This document shows, one piece after another, positions 50,150 to 62,104 of a stretch of 64,000 nucleotides of DNA. A program made the position numbers and the translations under genes. The DNA is from Durusdinium trenchii (Eukaryota > Sar > Dinophyceae > Suessiales > Symbiodiniaceae). Each line of letters opens with the position of its first letter. The stretch's first letter is position 1. The DNA lies in assembly GCA_963970005.1 (NCBI GenBank), contig CAXAMN010027484.1, positions 327,540 to 391,539 on the forward strand, written 5' to 3'. The notes below the pieces were generated by a model. That model saw nothing but the letters and a program-made list of their open reading frames with translations, was not told the origin of the DNA and searched no databases.

Positions 50150-51400
50150 TCTGTAGTCATTCCATACATTGGATGGTCTAAATCAGAAATAGACTACACA
50201 GACGGGCCCGAGCATCGAAAACCCGGTAGGGCAGGCAAATTCTTTGCCCTTTGTTGATGAAGGTAGGGTGGTTAGAGACACCCCCCCTGAAGATGCGTTT
50301 TCCATCTAAGAACCACCCCTTGGGTGGTGCTGGTATACTGTGTTATATAAATGTGCATGCTCGTGCAACTGCGGCCATGCTGAGGGGAAGTATGGCTGGA
50401 TCCTGCAAGAGGATGGTAGCCGCATGTTTTGCTTGCTTCGGCCTTGGCGACCACTGGGGTGCGCGTGTGCGCGCGCGTGACATGCCAAGAGCCTCGCTGC
50501 ACGACATGGAGCATCATACATAATCGAAGACTTTGGAACATCCGTTTAAAACAACAAAAATTGGTGAGAGTGAGAACTCCTACAGATTCTACAGATGCTC
50601 AACCATTTCTGCAGGCTGTGCAATGGTGAGGGAGTGAGGGAGGGTTGGCTTTGGAAGGAATTTGGGTTCCGGCGTTCACAGCCAGAGAGGCTAGCGGCTA
50701 GATCCCCTTCCAGTTCCTGCCAGTAAGTTCTGCAGGAATCTTTTGGACTCGGTCCAAGCCACGTTGAAGCCATCATGAGAGTCTAGTCATGTGGGTGGAA
50801 AACCATGTCTTGCACAAAGGAGCTATCCCAGTGGGTCAACGCACCAGTTTAACCAGTTCTTTAGTAACGCACCAGTTTAACCGGTGCTTTAGCAAAACGG
50901 GAGCTGGAAGCTTGAAAAGGCCGTGAAAAATCTGTGAAAACGACGCACAAAAACCATGAAAAGCACGTGAAAACAGGGTGAAAGGCTGTGAAAAACCTGT
51001 GAAGATTAGGTCTTGGAAGTTGGGGGGTGAAATGCGTCCTGAAAACGCTAACGCACCCGTTGAACTCGTCCTTTTCAACTTGCTGGGTATAGTCTACACA
51101 CCTGATCTCCATTGGACAAATATCGGATCAGGATGCCAGGATGCTACCAGGATGCTGTTAGGATCATCTAACTCCCCAGACATCACCAGACCTTCTACCC
51201 GACCTTCCACCAGACCAGAACCCCCGAACACCAGAACCCCCGACCTCGTCCGAGGCCGGGCTCCTGTCCGGCCTTTGGCTGTGTGATCCCACCCATGGGC
51301 ACCAAGGCACCGGCGGATTCCGACGGGTCGGATCCGCTCCCCCCGGTGGGACCGGGGGCTCCCGGAAAGGACGGTCGTGGGAGGGTGCAGAGTGCAGGCG
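50150..51400. other. Non-coding, repeat-rich
   Basis: Contains a duplicated AACGCACCAGTTTAACC unit (50838-50885) and a stretch of repeated GTGAAAA words (50923-51005). No gene supported. Confidence 0.4.
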
Positions 51401-51529
51401 TATCGAACCTGACAAGGTACGACTGGAGCCCCTAGTCGACTATACCTAGTTTGGGTACCCTCATCACAGGTGAGGTATCACAGGTTAAGACTATCCCAGT
51501 AGGGCCCCACAGGTCTTATATACCCTATA

Positions 51530-51619
51530 GGGATCCAGTCGTACCTCCTCAGGTTCGGTACTTGGACCCTCCTGGCAACCCCCAGTCCCACCGAACCTCA
51601 GAGCGTACGACTGGATCCT
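51530..51619 (+). repeat. Foldback repeat family A, copy 4
   Basis: GGATCCAGTCGTACCTCCTC at the left, core TTGGACCCTCCTGGCA, right end GTACGACTGGATCC. Further degraded pieces lie at 51400-51440 and 51640-51680. Confidence 0.75.
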
Positions 51620-51833
51620 AAGAGGTGAAGTGATCCTTAGGGATCCCCTGGCACCCCAGTCCCACCGAACCATAGAATAAGATCACTTCACCTATCTTCA
51701 CCTCTTTCTCTTTCCGCGATCCCGCCGCTTCGGTCGAAGGGCAGCCCGCTTTCGGCGCTAACGGGCGTCCGGGGCGTCCGCGCGCTTCGGCGTCTGGGCG
51801 CGCTTCGGGGCGAGGTCCGGGATGGGGCGCCAG

Positions 51834-51980
51834 GTCATCTATGACGTGATTAACGATCCGAAGACCCAAAGGCCAAGGGCAGAGAACGTCGGACGTCTCA
51901 GAGAAAGCGAGGCCCAGCGAGGCCCAGCGACGAGCGAGACGCGAGTTAGACGCGGCAGAATGGGACCAAGCAACATCTGA
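51834..51980 (+). CDS. Putative cold-shock-domain terminal exon, beta5 segment (unit 4)
   Basis: Acceptor GGGGCGCCAG ends at 51833. The exon reads VIYDVINDPKTQRPRAENVG, then an Arg/Glu-rich tail ending in TGA 51978-51980. It aligns with the KTGRPRA segments elsewhere but has a short insertion before the Lys. The stop may mark the end of a gene. Confidence 0.5.
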   Translation, partial: VIYDVINDPKTQRPRAENVGRLRESEAQRGPATSETRVRRGRMGPSNI

Positions 51981-51984
51981 CGAA

Positions 51985-52860
51985 GAAGAAGAGGCGTTGT
52001 TCCTAGCAAGCTAGCCGCCGACCCGCTTTTCTGGCATCACCAGGGCTCATGTGGATTCATCAAAAAACGTCAAAAACCGGGAAAATGATCAACAAAAATT
52101 GTCCCTGGAAATCTTATAGCTTCAAAACCTCTAGAAAATATAGCATTGAGAATTGATACTTAAATGTTGAGGATAAATTTTGGTCGAGCATCATTAGCAT
52201 CAGCAGAGTCTCGGGGGGAAAGATGCAAATTCTTTGGTGCGCAGAAAACACTGTAAATTCTTTGGGCTTACATGGTTTCTTCAAATGTTAGGACTTTGTA
52301 GTGAAAAACGTTGAAAAAGCTATAAGAAGCTGTATTCTTGAGCTTTGAGGGCTTGGGTGTGTGGAAGTATTACTTTTTATCCTTTTCTTGGAGATTCCAT
52401 CTTTTTGTGTACCTTTCCCGCTCTTACAGATCAGAATCTCCAAAAAGTGCAACTTCCACCCAGCCCCCCCCCAAGGACTTAGCCGTCTGTATATGAAGTG
52501 AAGTTAGTCCCCCCAAGCGCTTCGCCGGTTGGCGAGGCCTGTCAGTATAGAAGGACATAGATCACTGTACTTGTATGTGTGTGGTTAATCTTAATTTTCA
52601 ACGTTTCTTGGGATGATTGAACGCATTGATTCATATTCTTCGTTCGTGACTTGAAACCAAAAACCAGAAGTGGGATTTGGTTCAGGACGATCGCCTTCCC
52701 CGTGGCCAGTCTTTTGTACCCTCCCTTGCTCTGACATGATGTGAGTTTCAGGTATATAGGACTAGGACATCACCCACCCAGCCTACCCCGGTGGTGGACA
52801 TGCTCCCTGAAAGTCAAAGACCATCTTTAAAATTTGATCTGGTTACAATGGTGTATAACC
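51985..52860. other. Non-coding, AT-rich
   Basis: Possible 3' flank of the preceding exon, with CAAAAAACGTCAAAAACC words and a C9 run (52463-52471). No gene seen. Confidence 0.4.
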
Positions 52861-52867
52861 CTTAGTG

Positions 52868-53802
52868 AAAACAATGGTTGTTCGGTAAAGGCCATTAAAA
52901 CACATTAAAACAATGGTGACGGATGCCCGTTCCGCCGCGCAATGCCGTGGATGGCACTTGCCCGAGCATCAGTCCGTGTATGAAAACAATGGTGGTTCGA
53001 CTTCTAGAGTTCTCTTGACACGTCTTCAATCCACGTGATCATCAACCCCAAGCCGGCAGACTCGCCGACCCGTGGACGACTGGGCGACTGGAGCTGAATT
53101 CCGGGGAGTATTCCGGGGAGAATGTTGTCAGATCCGATAGTTCCCAAAGGCTCATAAAGGACCCTCAGTTCGCTAGGGTTTGGACCCGAAACCAGCCAGG
53201 GTTTTGGACCTCAAACATGCAGCAGTTTGAGGGTCCATGAGCCTTTGGGTTAGGTGTTTTCCGGTGGTTTTATGACCTCAAGTAGCTGACCCTCTGAGAA
53301 AGCGTCGGATCAGTCTGTCTCTTTAGCTTCCCTAATGCTATAAACCAGGGGACTGATGATGATGATGATGATACCTGGCGGGACCCATACTTGTGCTGCT
53401 TCATCTCGAAAGACCAGCCAAAAGGTTGACAGCAGGTTGGTAGCCCAATGGCTGAACCAGCCTTACGGAAGGCTGGTCCCAACATCACATGACTGTTGCC
53501 AGATTCGAACCATCTTTAATTTACAGAACAGGCTACCACCAGGCTTTCACAACTCAACCTTCCTCTTTTATCTCTTTTTATTTTTATTGCCTTTTTACAT
53601 TTTTCCTCCTATGCTTTATATTTTCCTGCATTGAATATAAATGAATCCAGCTCCATTAAAAAAGGCGCACGCTCACAGTGGCGGCCAGCTCTCTTAAACT
53701 AAAGAGGCTGAATCCGGCTGCATCCCGAACAACCATTATTACTATGCCCTAGGCTTCCAACAACCATTGTTTTAATGGCCTTTACCGAACCACCATTGTT
53801 TT
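52868..53802 (+). mobile_element. Possible 0.93-kb non-autonomous DNA element with 34-bp inverted ends
   Basis: 52868-52901 and 53769-53802 are reverse complements over 34 bases with one mismatch (GGTTGTTCGG versus GGTGGTTCGG). No transposase lies between them. Another foldback element (53143-53249) is nested inside. The flanking bases show no obvious target duplication. Confidence 0.5.
53143..53249 (+). repeat. 107-bp foldback element
   Basis: CCCAAAGGCTCATAAAGGAC... at the left and GAGGGTCCATGAGCCTTTGG at the right form an inverted repeat of about 22 bases with one small indel. Confidence 0.75.
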
Positions 53803-53809
53803 ACGAAGG

Positions 53810-56800
53810 ATTTTACACTACGCAACCAGGTCAACCGTTCTTTGAATGGTCTTGGAAGCCTAGGGTACGGTATGTATACTAAGGTTCTCTTTGCACTACA
53901 AGACCAGGGCGTTCCCATGTTGTAATGGAGCGAATCTGTCGCAGTCGTTCCAACTTTGGACCTGGTTTTGGACGCTCCGTTCACAGCTGTCAACTGGTAA
54001 CAAAAACAAAAAACAGAACAGTACCCACACCAATGAAATCGTTATATTCAACACTAGCTTCTTGCTCCTTGTAGCGATGGGCCTCCAACCTACTTGCGAT
54101 GGCCTCCGCCAAAACCACGCGTTACTAGCACTACTATACTAGCATATGGCCTTCGCGTCGGGTGGAGTCGCGACGTCCTCACACGTTTGGAGTCGCGACT
54201 CAGGTGCAACCCTTCAACACCGGCGGTTTGGTGGCAGCCCTGCGGGTCGGGGAGATCAGACGACGGGTTTCGCGTGTGGGTGGCCGACGTGGCGTTTCTT
54301 CGGGCACGGACAGGTGCGGGGGGCCGTCCAGGACGGGTTTAGGGTTCCAAGGGGTCATGAGCGGTGGCAGCGAAATCGGACCGTGGTAGGGGTACTTTTC
54401 AGCTGCTGCGATTTTTGAGGTTGATAGGGGACTTAAGACGAGCACGCTCCACTTGGCCCCATTCATCAGTTCTTCCTGGAACTCTGGACCCCACCAGTCC
54501 ACCAAAGGGGTTAATGCGTTTCTGTGATGTGATATGTTGCCGTGATAGCTTGAAGGCATGGCTTAGCCGGAACATTGATGTTGCAATTCCGTGCAGTGCT
54601 TTGCCGTAAATAGAAATTTCATAGCATTTCAGGGCTGAAGATTCCTGACAGCTTGCATTTTCTGGAGGCTGTGCAAGCCCAAAAGGATATCTTGCTTGAG
54701 GTCCAACACGCTCCCAGTGTCACTTTCTAGTAACGCAAGACCTCATACAATCCAAACACGGAGACTCGTTGATCTAAGTAACTGGCCCTGAAGTGCAAAC
54801 CATGAAATTGAGAGAGGATCTTTCCTGATCTTTCCAGACCACTGAACATGTTTAGGAGTAACAGGTCAACCCTTCTATAGGAACGGGATGCACCAGGCCT
54901 TCGGCCTTCCTCTTCCAAATCGTTTTGGGTGACGGTGGGACTTCCCCCCCAGCTGGTGGCTTCCCTGTCGGTTTCTTCGGAGAACACCGATGCAGGGCAA
55001 GGGCGGGCCCGGCGAACCGAACGTTCAGCCACTTGGCGCGTGCGAAGCACGGGAAAGAGCGGAAGAGGAGTCGAACGAGCCTGGCTGGTCGAACGAGAGG
55101 GATGCACTTAGGAGGATCCAGGAAGGCTTTTCCTCACCCAAAGGCTCCATGCATATACCTGTATAGCTGGGGGTCGTTTCTGGTGTCAATGCCATGGCGT
55201 GCTTTGGTTTATGCCCTTTTCCGGGTTGGCCCAGATTCCTGAGGCGAACACCTGAGGAGGTGGCGCCTCTCACGTTCGGGGATGGGTGTCCCCCACCCAT
55301 GTTCGCTCCGACCGGTCCGTGAGGAGAGACCCTCCAGGTAGGGAAAGCCCATGGAAAACCGGTCGGTTTTCTGGTATTTTGGTGGTGCCATGACCCCTGA
55401 CCCACAGCCAGTGTCATGATGTCATGTTACTCTAAGGTCTTGAGTCTTTAGAGGTGTTCAGCCTTCGGAAGGCTAAGGCTTGGATTATTTCGCACGTTCC
55501 ATGTTGGATGGATGCTTCGCTCAGTGTGTTTTCCTCCACTGGAGAGCTCGTTTTTCAGAGCGCTTTGGCTCTCTGAAGTGGACTAAGGAGTTGGTCTCCA
55601 GCCACTTGGTCTCAGACTTCGTGGAGGGAAGAGACATGAAGAGACCCAGACGCTCCGTTCACAGGTCAACTGCGCCCTCAAAACCATAGGGATTGGTGAG
55701 AAGGTCCGGACCTGTCCAGATGAGTGTACGGCCCCGATTCCTGAACGGAGCGTCCATGGTCGCGTTTGGGGAACATGTACCTTTGGATGACTGTAGCTTC
55801 CTCCACCAACCAGTGGTCTTTAGATGTGTTCAGATGTTAATCTTTCAGGACATAGGATGCGTAGGGTCTTGAATCTCTTGATTTGGCGCAAGACATGTCT
55901 TGTGAGACTCCTGAGAGGCTCCAGATTTCGGATCACCTGCAAAGCCTCCTTGCGTGGATTGGTCTCCCTGCTCTAATAGAAACAGCGTGGAAAAAGGGGC
56001 AAACACCTTGTCAACCTTTATTGTCCAGGCCATCCGAGGTGTGAAGGTGACACCTCTGAAAAAGGGCTGAAACCACCATGATGCCTCATCATTCCTCGGC
56101 GATCATGGAGAAGGACACCCCAAATCCGCCCGTTCGGGCGCCAGCTCCCTCGAGAATCCCACAGGGGCGGGGATCAATCTATCCAGGCTTGAGGGCGGCC
56201 ACCGCGAAGTGGAGTCCAGGAATGCTAGTGGCGCCTACCCTCCCTCCATCTACCAAAGTCATCCACTTGCATCGCTTCATGGAAGTGGAGTTCACCTCCC
56301 GTTTCTAGCGGAAACTGGTCTTTCTGTGGGCCATGCCATCCAAGTGTCAGTATAACCATGAGGACATTGGAGGGCAGGCGCCATGGCAAGACGTTCTTGA
56401 AGTTCAGAGCCGCGAACGGGCTTGGTGTTCCGAACGGGCCTCCGCAAGCTATGCCGAGGCTGGAAAGGCATGAGCCTCAGCTATTTGTTGTGTGGCGCTT
56501 TCGTCAAGAGATAGCAAGACTGAACAAGGGCCGGTTTTGTTTTTGCATGCCACATTAGCATCCTTCACGCGTTTCTTTGTCAGAATGTCCGACCATCTTT
56601 GTGCCGTTGTTAAAGAAGTTATATTTTCCTTGGGGGGTGTTGGCTGTGGCATTTCACGCTTGTTTCACACAGTCACCGGCATGTTCAAATCCTCCCTAAA
56701 ACCCGACTATGGTGGTTTCTCCAAAGCCAAAGCTGTGCTTTGATCCGCATGATGTCGCCTTGATGGCTTGACCGGGGTTTTCGATTGGCCCTATGGCTTG

Positions 56801-57260
56801 CGCCTCCTTCGGTCGAAAACCGGCGCCGCGGCGGCTCAGGGAGCTCCGAGTTTCAGAACTGGCGCATGGCTCTAAGACCGATGGCCCCGATGCGGACGTC
56901 GCGGGCGCTGCTTCGGGTTTTTTGCCTCCAAAAGTTCCCCACGCGACTCCGAGATTTGATCAATAATTATTGTAGACTGACTCATATGGTAATATGCCAG
57001 TCCCATGGAGCATTTTGGGCTTGATGATTTGATGTGCCAATCCATGTGTTTTGTTGGTTTCTGCGATGTGTATCTAAACTTTGCCATACTTTCACCCCGC
57101 CCTTCTTTTCAAAGAACAAACCGCAAGCTTCTGACTTCACGGCATTTGTCGCTGAGGTCATTTCGAAGGTTTGTACTGCCCTTGGCCGCGCGTCGTCTTC
57201 CAAACCTGTCGCAGACATCAGCAACTCGATTTAGGCTTGTGTTTCATGTGGAATCCCAAC
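53810..57260. other. Intron or intergenic DNA, no firm gene
   Basis: Short open frames at 55480-55689 and 56078-56308 show no recognised domain; the second has a weak resemblance to a beta4 segment (LPPSTKVIHLHR). Nothing else supported. Confidence 0.3.
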
Positions 57261-57270
57261 ACCTGTCAAG

Positions 57271-57350
57271 GCGGTGGATTTGGCTTCATTTCCGGAGACG
57301 ATGGCGAGGAAATGTTTGTCAAGTCCTCAGAGATCTTTGCGGAGGTGTTT
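57271..57350 (+). CDS. Putative cold-shock-domain exon, beta1-3 segment (unit 5)
   Basis: The frame reads CQGGGFGFISGDDGEEMFVK then SSEIFAEV, with a canonical GFGFI RNP1-like motif and MFV at the RNP2-like position. The acceptor is probably the AG at 57269-57270 (CTGTCAAG). The beta4 exon was not found; the beta5 candidate is at 61639. Confidence 0.6.
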
Positions 57351-57520
57351 CATATGAAGCGACCACAGGTTCTTTCGGCATTTCATCGCGCAGTGTTTTT
57401 TTCAGCATCTTTCAGTCGGACAACTTTGGCTTGAATCAAATTTTGTTTGCGCAAGAGTTCTGCACGAAAGACACATGTCAAAGCAAATGGATGGAAAAAG
57501 GAACGGGGCCTTCCTACTAC

Positions 57521-57627
57521 CTGGTACCCTGAAGAGTGGTAATTATCACTCCGTGTTGTCACACCACTTTCCAAAAGATTGATAATTACAAAACGGAGTG
57601 ATAATTACCACTCTTCAGGGGTACCAG
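57521..57627 (+). repeat. 107-bp foldback element with 34-bp nearly perfect inverted ends
   Basis: 57521-57554 and 57593-57627 are reverse complements except for one extra C at the right. The ends read CTGGTACCCTGAAGAGTGGT. The small loop itself contains TGATAATTAC. A fresh-looking MITE. Confidence 0.85.
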
Positions 57628-57630
57628 GCA

Positions 57631-57712
57631 GGAGCAAGGACGCTACTAGAAGGCTCCTGGCCTTAGTACTAGGAGCAAGGACGCTACTAGAAGGCTCCTC
57701 GCCTTACTACTA
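57631..57712 (+). repeat. Tandem duplication of a 41-bp unit
   Basis: 57631-57671 and 57672-57712 both read GGAGCAAGGACGCTACTAGA followed by AGGCTCCT, with few differences; a partial third unit follows. Each unit is itself partly self-complementary (GGAGC / GGCTCC). It adjoins the previous foldback element. Confidence 0.85.
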
Positions 57713-57719
57713 GGAACAA

Positions 57720-58640
57720 GGGCATCGCCACGTTCGGGGCTCCTGGGAAGAAGGAAGACAATTGGCAAGATCGCACTGGTGGAGCCGTGAACCGGGCAAC
57801 ACTCAGCGCAGCGGCCCAGCGGGATCACATCACTGGGTCCCGAAACCAGGCCCAGCTGGGAAACCAAACAACCAGCCCCAGCCATTTCCGTAAAGGATTT
57901 CAAGCAAGCCATACTGAAACCGTTTGTTTCTGGTTGAGACTGGGTTTCCAGGCAGGAAAGAAAAACACCACACGTCGTGATAGGCCTGGGGGCTGGTTTC
58001 ACCAGGCCTTGGAGCTCGACCATGTCGACCAATGATCATTTGACTCAAATTTCGACGCACAAATAGCTCTTGGGATTTGAGAGGTGAAATGCGTCCTGTA
58101 CCCTAATGCGCCCCCCCGCCGTGGCGGCTGCCAAATGGAAAGAGAAGGACAGGTGGCGGCCGAATTCCCATACACTCCCCTACGCTGGGTCGGGTCCATC
58201 ACAGATCACGCTCCACGGTAGTCACACGTCATCTTCGGGCGCCCCTGCGCTGCGCCGCTCAAGTCGTGCTTCGGCGGGTGCTCCTTCCGCGAGGTGCTTC
58301 CGTACTCCTGCGCGATCTTCCCGACAGGCCGCACGCGGGGACCGGGAGTGCGGCCGAGCTGCCACGCAGGGAGCTGGGAGCGACATGAAGCGACCGCGGG
58401 GAGGTCTCCCAGACTGCTGGGTGCCTATAGCACTTTAGGCAGGTGAAAAAAAGGAACCCAACAGAGCTAAAGGGGAGGTCTTTTTTTTGAATTTGCCTGG
58501 TGGGACCCAGTTTTCCGGTGGCCAATCCTCGGAAGCCTCATGGCTACATGGGGCCCGAAGGCTCGGACCATAAGAGATCCGACCTCGGAGCAACATAGAT
58601 CGGCGGTGTTCCCACTTCCGATGTCCATCCACTTCCGATA
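57720..58640. other. Non-coding with one GC-rich block
   Basis: The GC-rich block at 58220-58390 is Arg-rich in every frame and no exon can be chosen. Confidence 0.3.
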
Positions 58641-58644
58641 CCAC

Positions 58645-58742
58645 CCCCTAGGGCTCCAGTCGTACCTCCTCAGGTTCGGTATTTGGACCCTCCTGGCACC
58701 CACCCCAGTCACACCGAACCTCAGAAGGTACGATTGGAGCCC
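58645..58742 (+). repeat. Foldback repeat family A, copy 5
   Basis: CCCTAGGGCTCCAGTCGTAC at the left, core TTTGGACCCTCCTGGCACCC, right end GGTACGATTGGAGCCC. Nearly complete. Confidence 0.85.
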
Positions 58743-58796
58743 AAGACTCCGTATGAACGGGCGGGCTTGACCTCAAGGGGCTCCGTGGGTCGGACT

Positions 58797-58822
58797 CCCT
58801 CCCTCCCTCCCTCCCTCCCTCT
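58797..58822 (+). repeat. CCCT tetranucleotide microsatellite
   Basis: Six CCCT units. Confidence 0.9.
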
Positions 58823-59666
58823 TCGCACCGGGGCAGGTCCGGGCACCAAACCCGGAGTCTGTTGCTGAGGGCATAGATTCTTAGGGCCTGCAGGGGGCCC
58901 GTCCCCACCCCCCCTGCCAAGTGATAAAAAAGACGTCGGACCTCCGCGCTTCGGTTTGACGGGACCTTCCTGGCACCACCGGGCCCCGTAGAGTCCCACC
59001 GAAGCAAGTTACGAAGGTATATAGTCTGATTAGCGCTCCTGGCCCACCTCCTGAGAAGATGCTTGGGGTTGGGGGGTCTAACCACCTGAGGTGGTGGTTG
59101 GAGCCCTAGGGATACTTGGAGCCCATTGGGGTCACGCAACTCTCATGTTTACGTCTGGATGGAGACGCGGCGCCTGGCGGACGCCTGTCAAACCAGACCC
59201 TGGTCCGGGCTGCCCGCTGCAACGAAGTGAATCTTGCTCTCTTCCGGATATTTCTGGATCTATTTAAGGATCCAACAACATACAGACATGTGGTGTTTTC
59301 GAGCTTCAGTTCGTGAAACAACTTTGGAGTCCCTGTTGATGACCCACAGGACGAATGGGTCACGAACTGAAGAACCAGCAGCAATTTCAAGGGCGGACGG
59401 TCAGTCTGGGGTGCCCAGCAGTCGCATCCACTCATCAGTAGGGGGGTTCCAAAAACCACCCCAGCTTGGAACTCTTGGTGCAGAGGACATGTAGATGTCG
59501 CCCGTCGCCCGTGGAGCGTGTTTCGCTTTGGACCTCTGCATGCCCACATGCAGCGACACCGTGCAGCGTTCGGCATGGAAGCGGAAGAAGCACCGCCCGC
59601 TTAAGCGAGTCGTCCAACGTCCGACGTGAGCCGTCCACACGGTGCGTTGAAACAGTTTCCCTAGGG

Positions 59667-59764
59667 CCCTAGGGCTCCAAACACCTTCTCAGCAGGTATG
59701 ACTGGACCCTCCTGGCACCCACCCCAGTCACACCGAACCTCAGCAGGTACTTGGAGCCCTAGGG
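59667..59764 (+). repeat. Foldback repeat family A, copy 6
   Basis: CCCTAGGGCTCCAAACACCT at the left and GTACTTGGAGCCCTAGGG at the right, with the family core. Extra CCCTAGGG sequence adjoins the left end. Confidence 0.85.
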
Positions 59765-59769
59765 TTTTT

Positions 59770-61090
59770 GGCATGAGGCTCTCGTGCTTTTTTTGTGTGT
59801 CTCGATCGTTTAGTCCACGTCTCACACTGTCAAGACGGTAGATGATCAAGACCGCATCCTTCATCCCAGGTTCCATGTTCATAGTTCCAACCGAACAGAA
59901 AATGACAGACATATATAGAACGAGATGACTCCTCAGACTCAAGTCCGTTTGTATATAGTTCTTCAATAAATTTGTAATCATTTGTCCATTATGACTGCAA
60001 TCCGGGCCCTCAAACAGATAGGGTTTTGAGGGCCCGGACCCCTGCTATGGAGGGGAGAGCCCAAGAATTCTTGGGGATGTAACAATACCCCCCAGCACCC
60101 CACTCGAAAAAGGTCTCCGAAATGGTGGCTGAAATGGAGCCTTGAGAGTGGCAAGGGGCGACCCGGTGGCGGTTTCGGGTGCTGGTATGTAAGTCCCCAA
60201 AGATTCACTTACCTCCTCAGAAGGTACGACTGGGCCCTCCATGCCTACATAAATAGTCTCCAATAAAGTAGGGAGGGAAGGTACCCTTGGCAGAAAGGCC
60301 CCTATTTCTCCTCAGAAGGTACGACTGGGGCCTCCACACTTGGGCCCTCAACTTCTCAGGTTCGGTGGCAGCGGGTCCATAGGGAGTATTCCATACTACG
60401 AGTCGTACGAGATCTTTCGTGGCAGTGGGAAGGTCGGGTTACGTCTGTCTAGGCGGTGAAGCGCTCCCTCCGTTGGGCATGCATGTGGCTTATGAGGCCA
60501 CGCGGGCCTTGACGGCGAAATGGGCAGAAGTATGGTACGTTTGCTTTTCAGCTCGCAGAGCACCTACAGAAGAGTACCAACAAGAACCACTAACTTCATT
60601 CTGAAAGAAACTCTTTTGCACAAGCTCAATGTAGAGTTGATGTGACCATGATGTGAGGGGGGTCGCATCGATTGAATCGCAAAGGAAATAGAGTTCCCAG
60701 CAAAAAGTTGATGTGACATAGGGCCTTCACTGTAAGCACACAGGATTAAAACATGACCTGATACTTAGGATCATGTGTACTTGTCCTATGCTTGCAGCCA
60801 TGAGGTGACACGAACTAACACCTTGCCTCCGACATTTGCCGCAGGAGCAGGTAGAATCACCTTGCCTAGCGACCAAGCCTTTGACACAACCATCGACCTC
60901 GGAATTGGGATGTTTCTTTTGGAACTTGTGTTCACCACTAAGCTGGAGAATCCCCACGTCACTGTGCTCTCAACGGGTTTTTTCATCAGCGCGGACGGCT
61001 GCATTTCTGTAAAAGCAGGTGCACTTGAAGAGCAGAGGACCATAGAGGACTTGGAGACCTTCAGTTCGTGACCGAAGTGGATTTCCTGGT
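59770..61090. other. Non-coding, with partial family A arms and one weak ORF
   Basis: Half copies of family A occur at 60205-60245 and 60300-60360. A 98-codon frame (60775-61071) contains LSTGFFISADGCISVKAG, vaguely like an RNP1 strand, but without the rest of the domain. Confidence 0.3.
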
Positions 61091-61098
61091 TGGTTCGG

Positions 61099-61205
61099 CC
61101 CCAGGGCTCCAGTCGTACCGAACCTCAGGTTCGGTAGGACTGGACCCTCCTGGCACCCACCCCAGTCACACCGAACCTCAGGCTCGGTACGACTGGAGCC
61201 CTAGG
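61099..61205 (+). repeat. Foldback repeat family A, copy 7
   Basis: Left end GGGCTCCAGTCGTACCGAAC and right end GGTACGACTGGAGCCCTAGG around the family core. The arms also carry an internal GAACCTCAGGTTC palindrome. Confidence 0.9.
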
Positions 61206-61480
61206 CACCTAGAGACTCCTGGGAACCGGTCGTCTTAGCGGAGAAGCTGTCCTTGCTTGACACGTAACTGGCGCGCCGACGCTGCGTCGACGCGCCGTAG
61301 GACCAGCCGTTGGGTTGACCATGCGTTTTTTTTCCTTGCGAATTCGTGTTATCTTCCTGTATGAGACGGAAGTCCCTGGAGGGAGATCAAAGAAGATACA
61401 AAAGGTTTGCGGGTTGGAAGGTGGGTCACTCGTACCGGAGGACGCGGCCCTGGTCTTGTGGTGTTTGGATGCCCGTTTTT

Positions 61481-61590
61481 GGGGCTCCAGTCGTACCGAA
61501 CCTCAGGTTCGGTAGGACTGGACCCTCCTGGCACCGATCACGACCCCAGTCCCACCGAACCTCAGACTCGGTGCGATTGGAGGTCTAGGG
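61481..61590 (+). repeat. Foldback repeat family A, copy 8
   Basis: Left end GGGGCTCCAGTCGTACCGAA, right end CGGTGCGATTGGAGGTCTAG. Closely related to copy 7, with a short insertion in the core. Confidence 0.85.
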
Positions 61591-61638
61591 ATGTGTATGC
61601 TCCATCTGTCTTGCAGAAAGCGGGGCTCTGTGCTTCAG

Positions 61639-61737
61639 GTAGTGATGGACCACAAGACTGGCCGCCCACGAGCAGATAATGTGCGCCCGGTTCGGGGTCC
61701 TTACACCAGCCGGTGGAAAGCAGCTTGCGTTTTCTGA
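61639..61737 (+). CDS. Putative cold-shock-domain exon, beta5 segment (unit 5)
   Basis: Acceptor TGCTTCAG ends at 61638. The exon reads VVMDHKTGRPRADNVRPVRG, nearly identical to VVMDAKTGRPRADFVR at 28098. The frame ends in TGA 61735-61737. This could be a terminal exon, or the donor may lie earlier. Confidence 0.6.
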   Translation, partial: VVMDHKTGRPRADNVRPVRGPYTSRWKAACVF

Positions 61738-62104
61738 TCTGTGCAGTCTGTGGGGGAGGGAAAGCACACGGAAACCTAGACACGACCTGTTTGGGACTGC
61801 CATATTCCAAAGCGTTTGAGGTCAGATGGAGCCTTGACACGAACATCTTCTCACCCCACCCCGGGGATCCAGTCGTGCCCTCTGAGCTACGGTGATGTGT
61901 TGTCTCCACTGTAAGTGCCCGGACAGTCCAGTCGTAGCGAACCTGATTTGGTCCTGGGATCGAGTCTATAGCAGACCTGGTCCGGGGGTGTTGGCCGCAG
62001 ATTCACGGTGCACGGATCGTTCGAGCGAAGTGTCGAGCTAGCTACATCATGGCCGCCTGCTACTCGAGTCAGTCTCCCAGACCTTTTTGGAGTCGGGATA
62101 CTGG

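Noticed and set aside
55480..55689. 69-codon ORF at 55.5 kb
   Set aside because: No domain, no splice context and no similarity to the repeated exon types.
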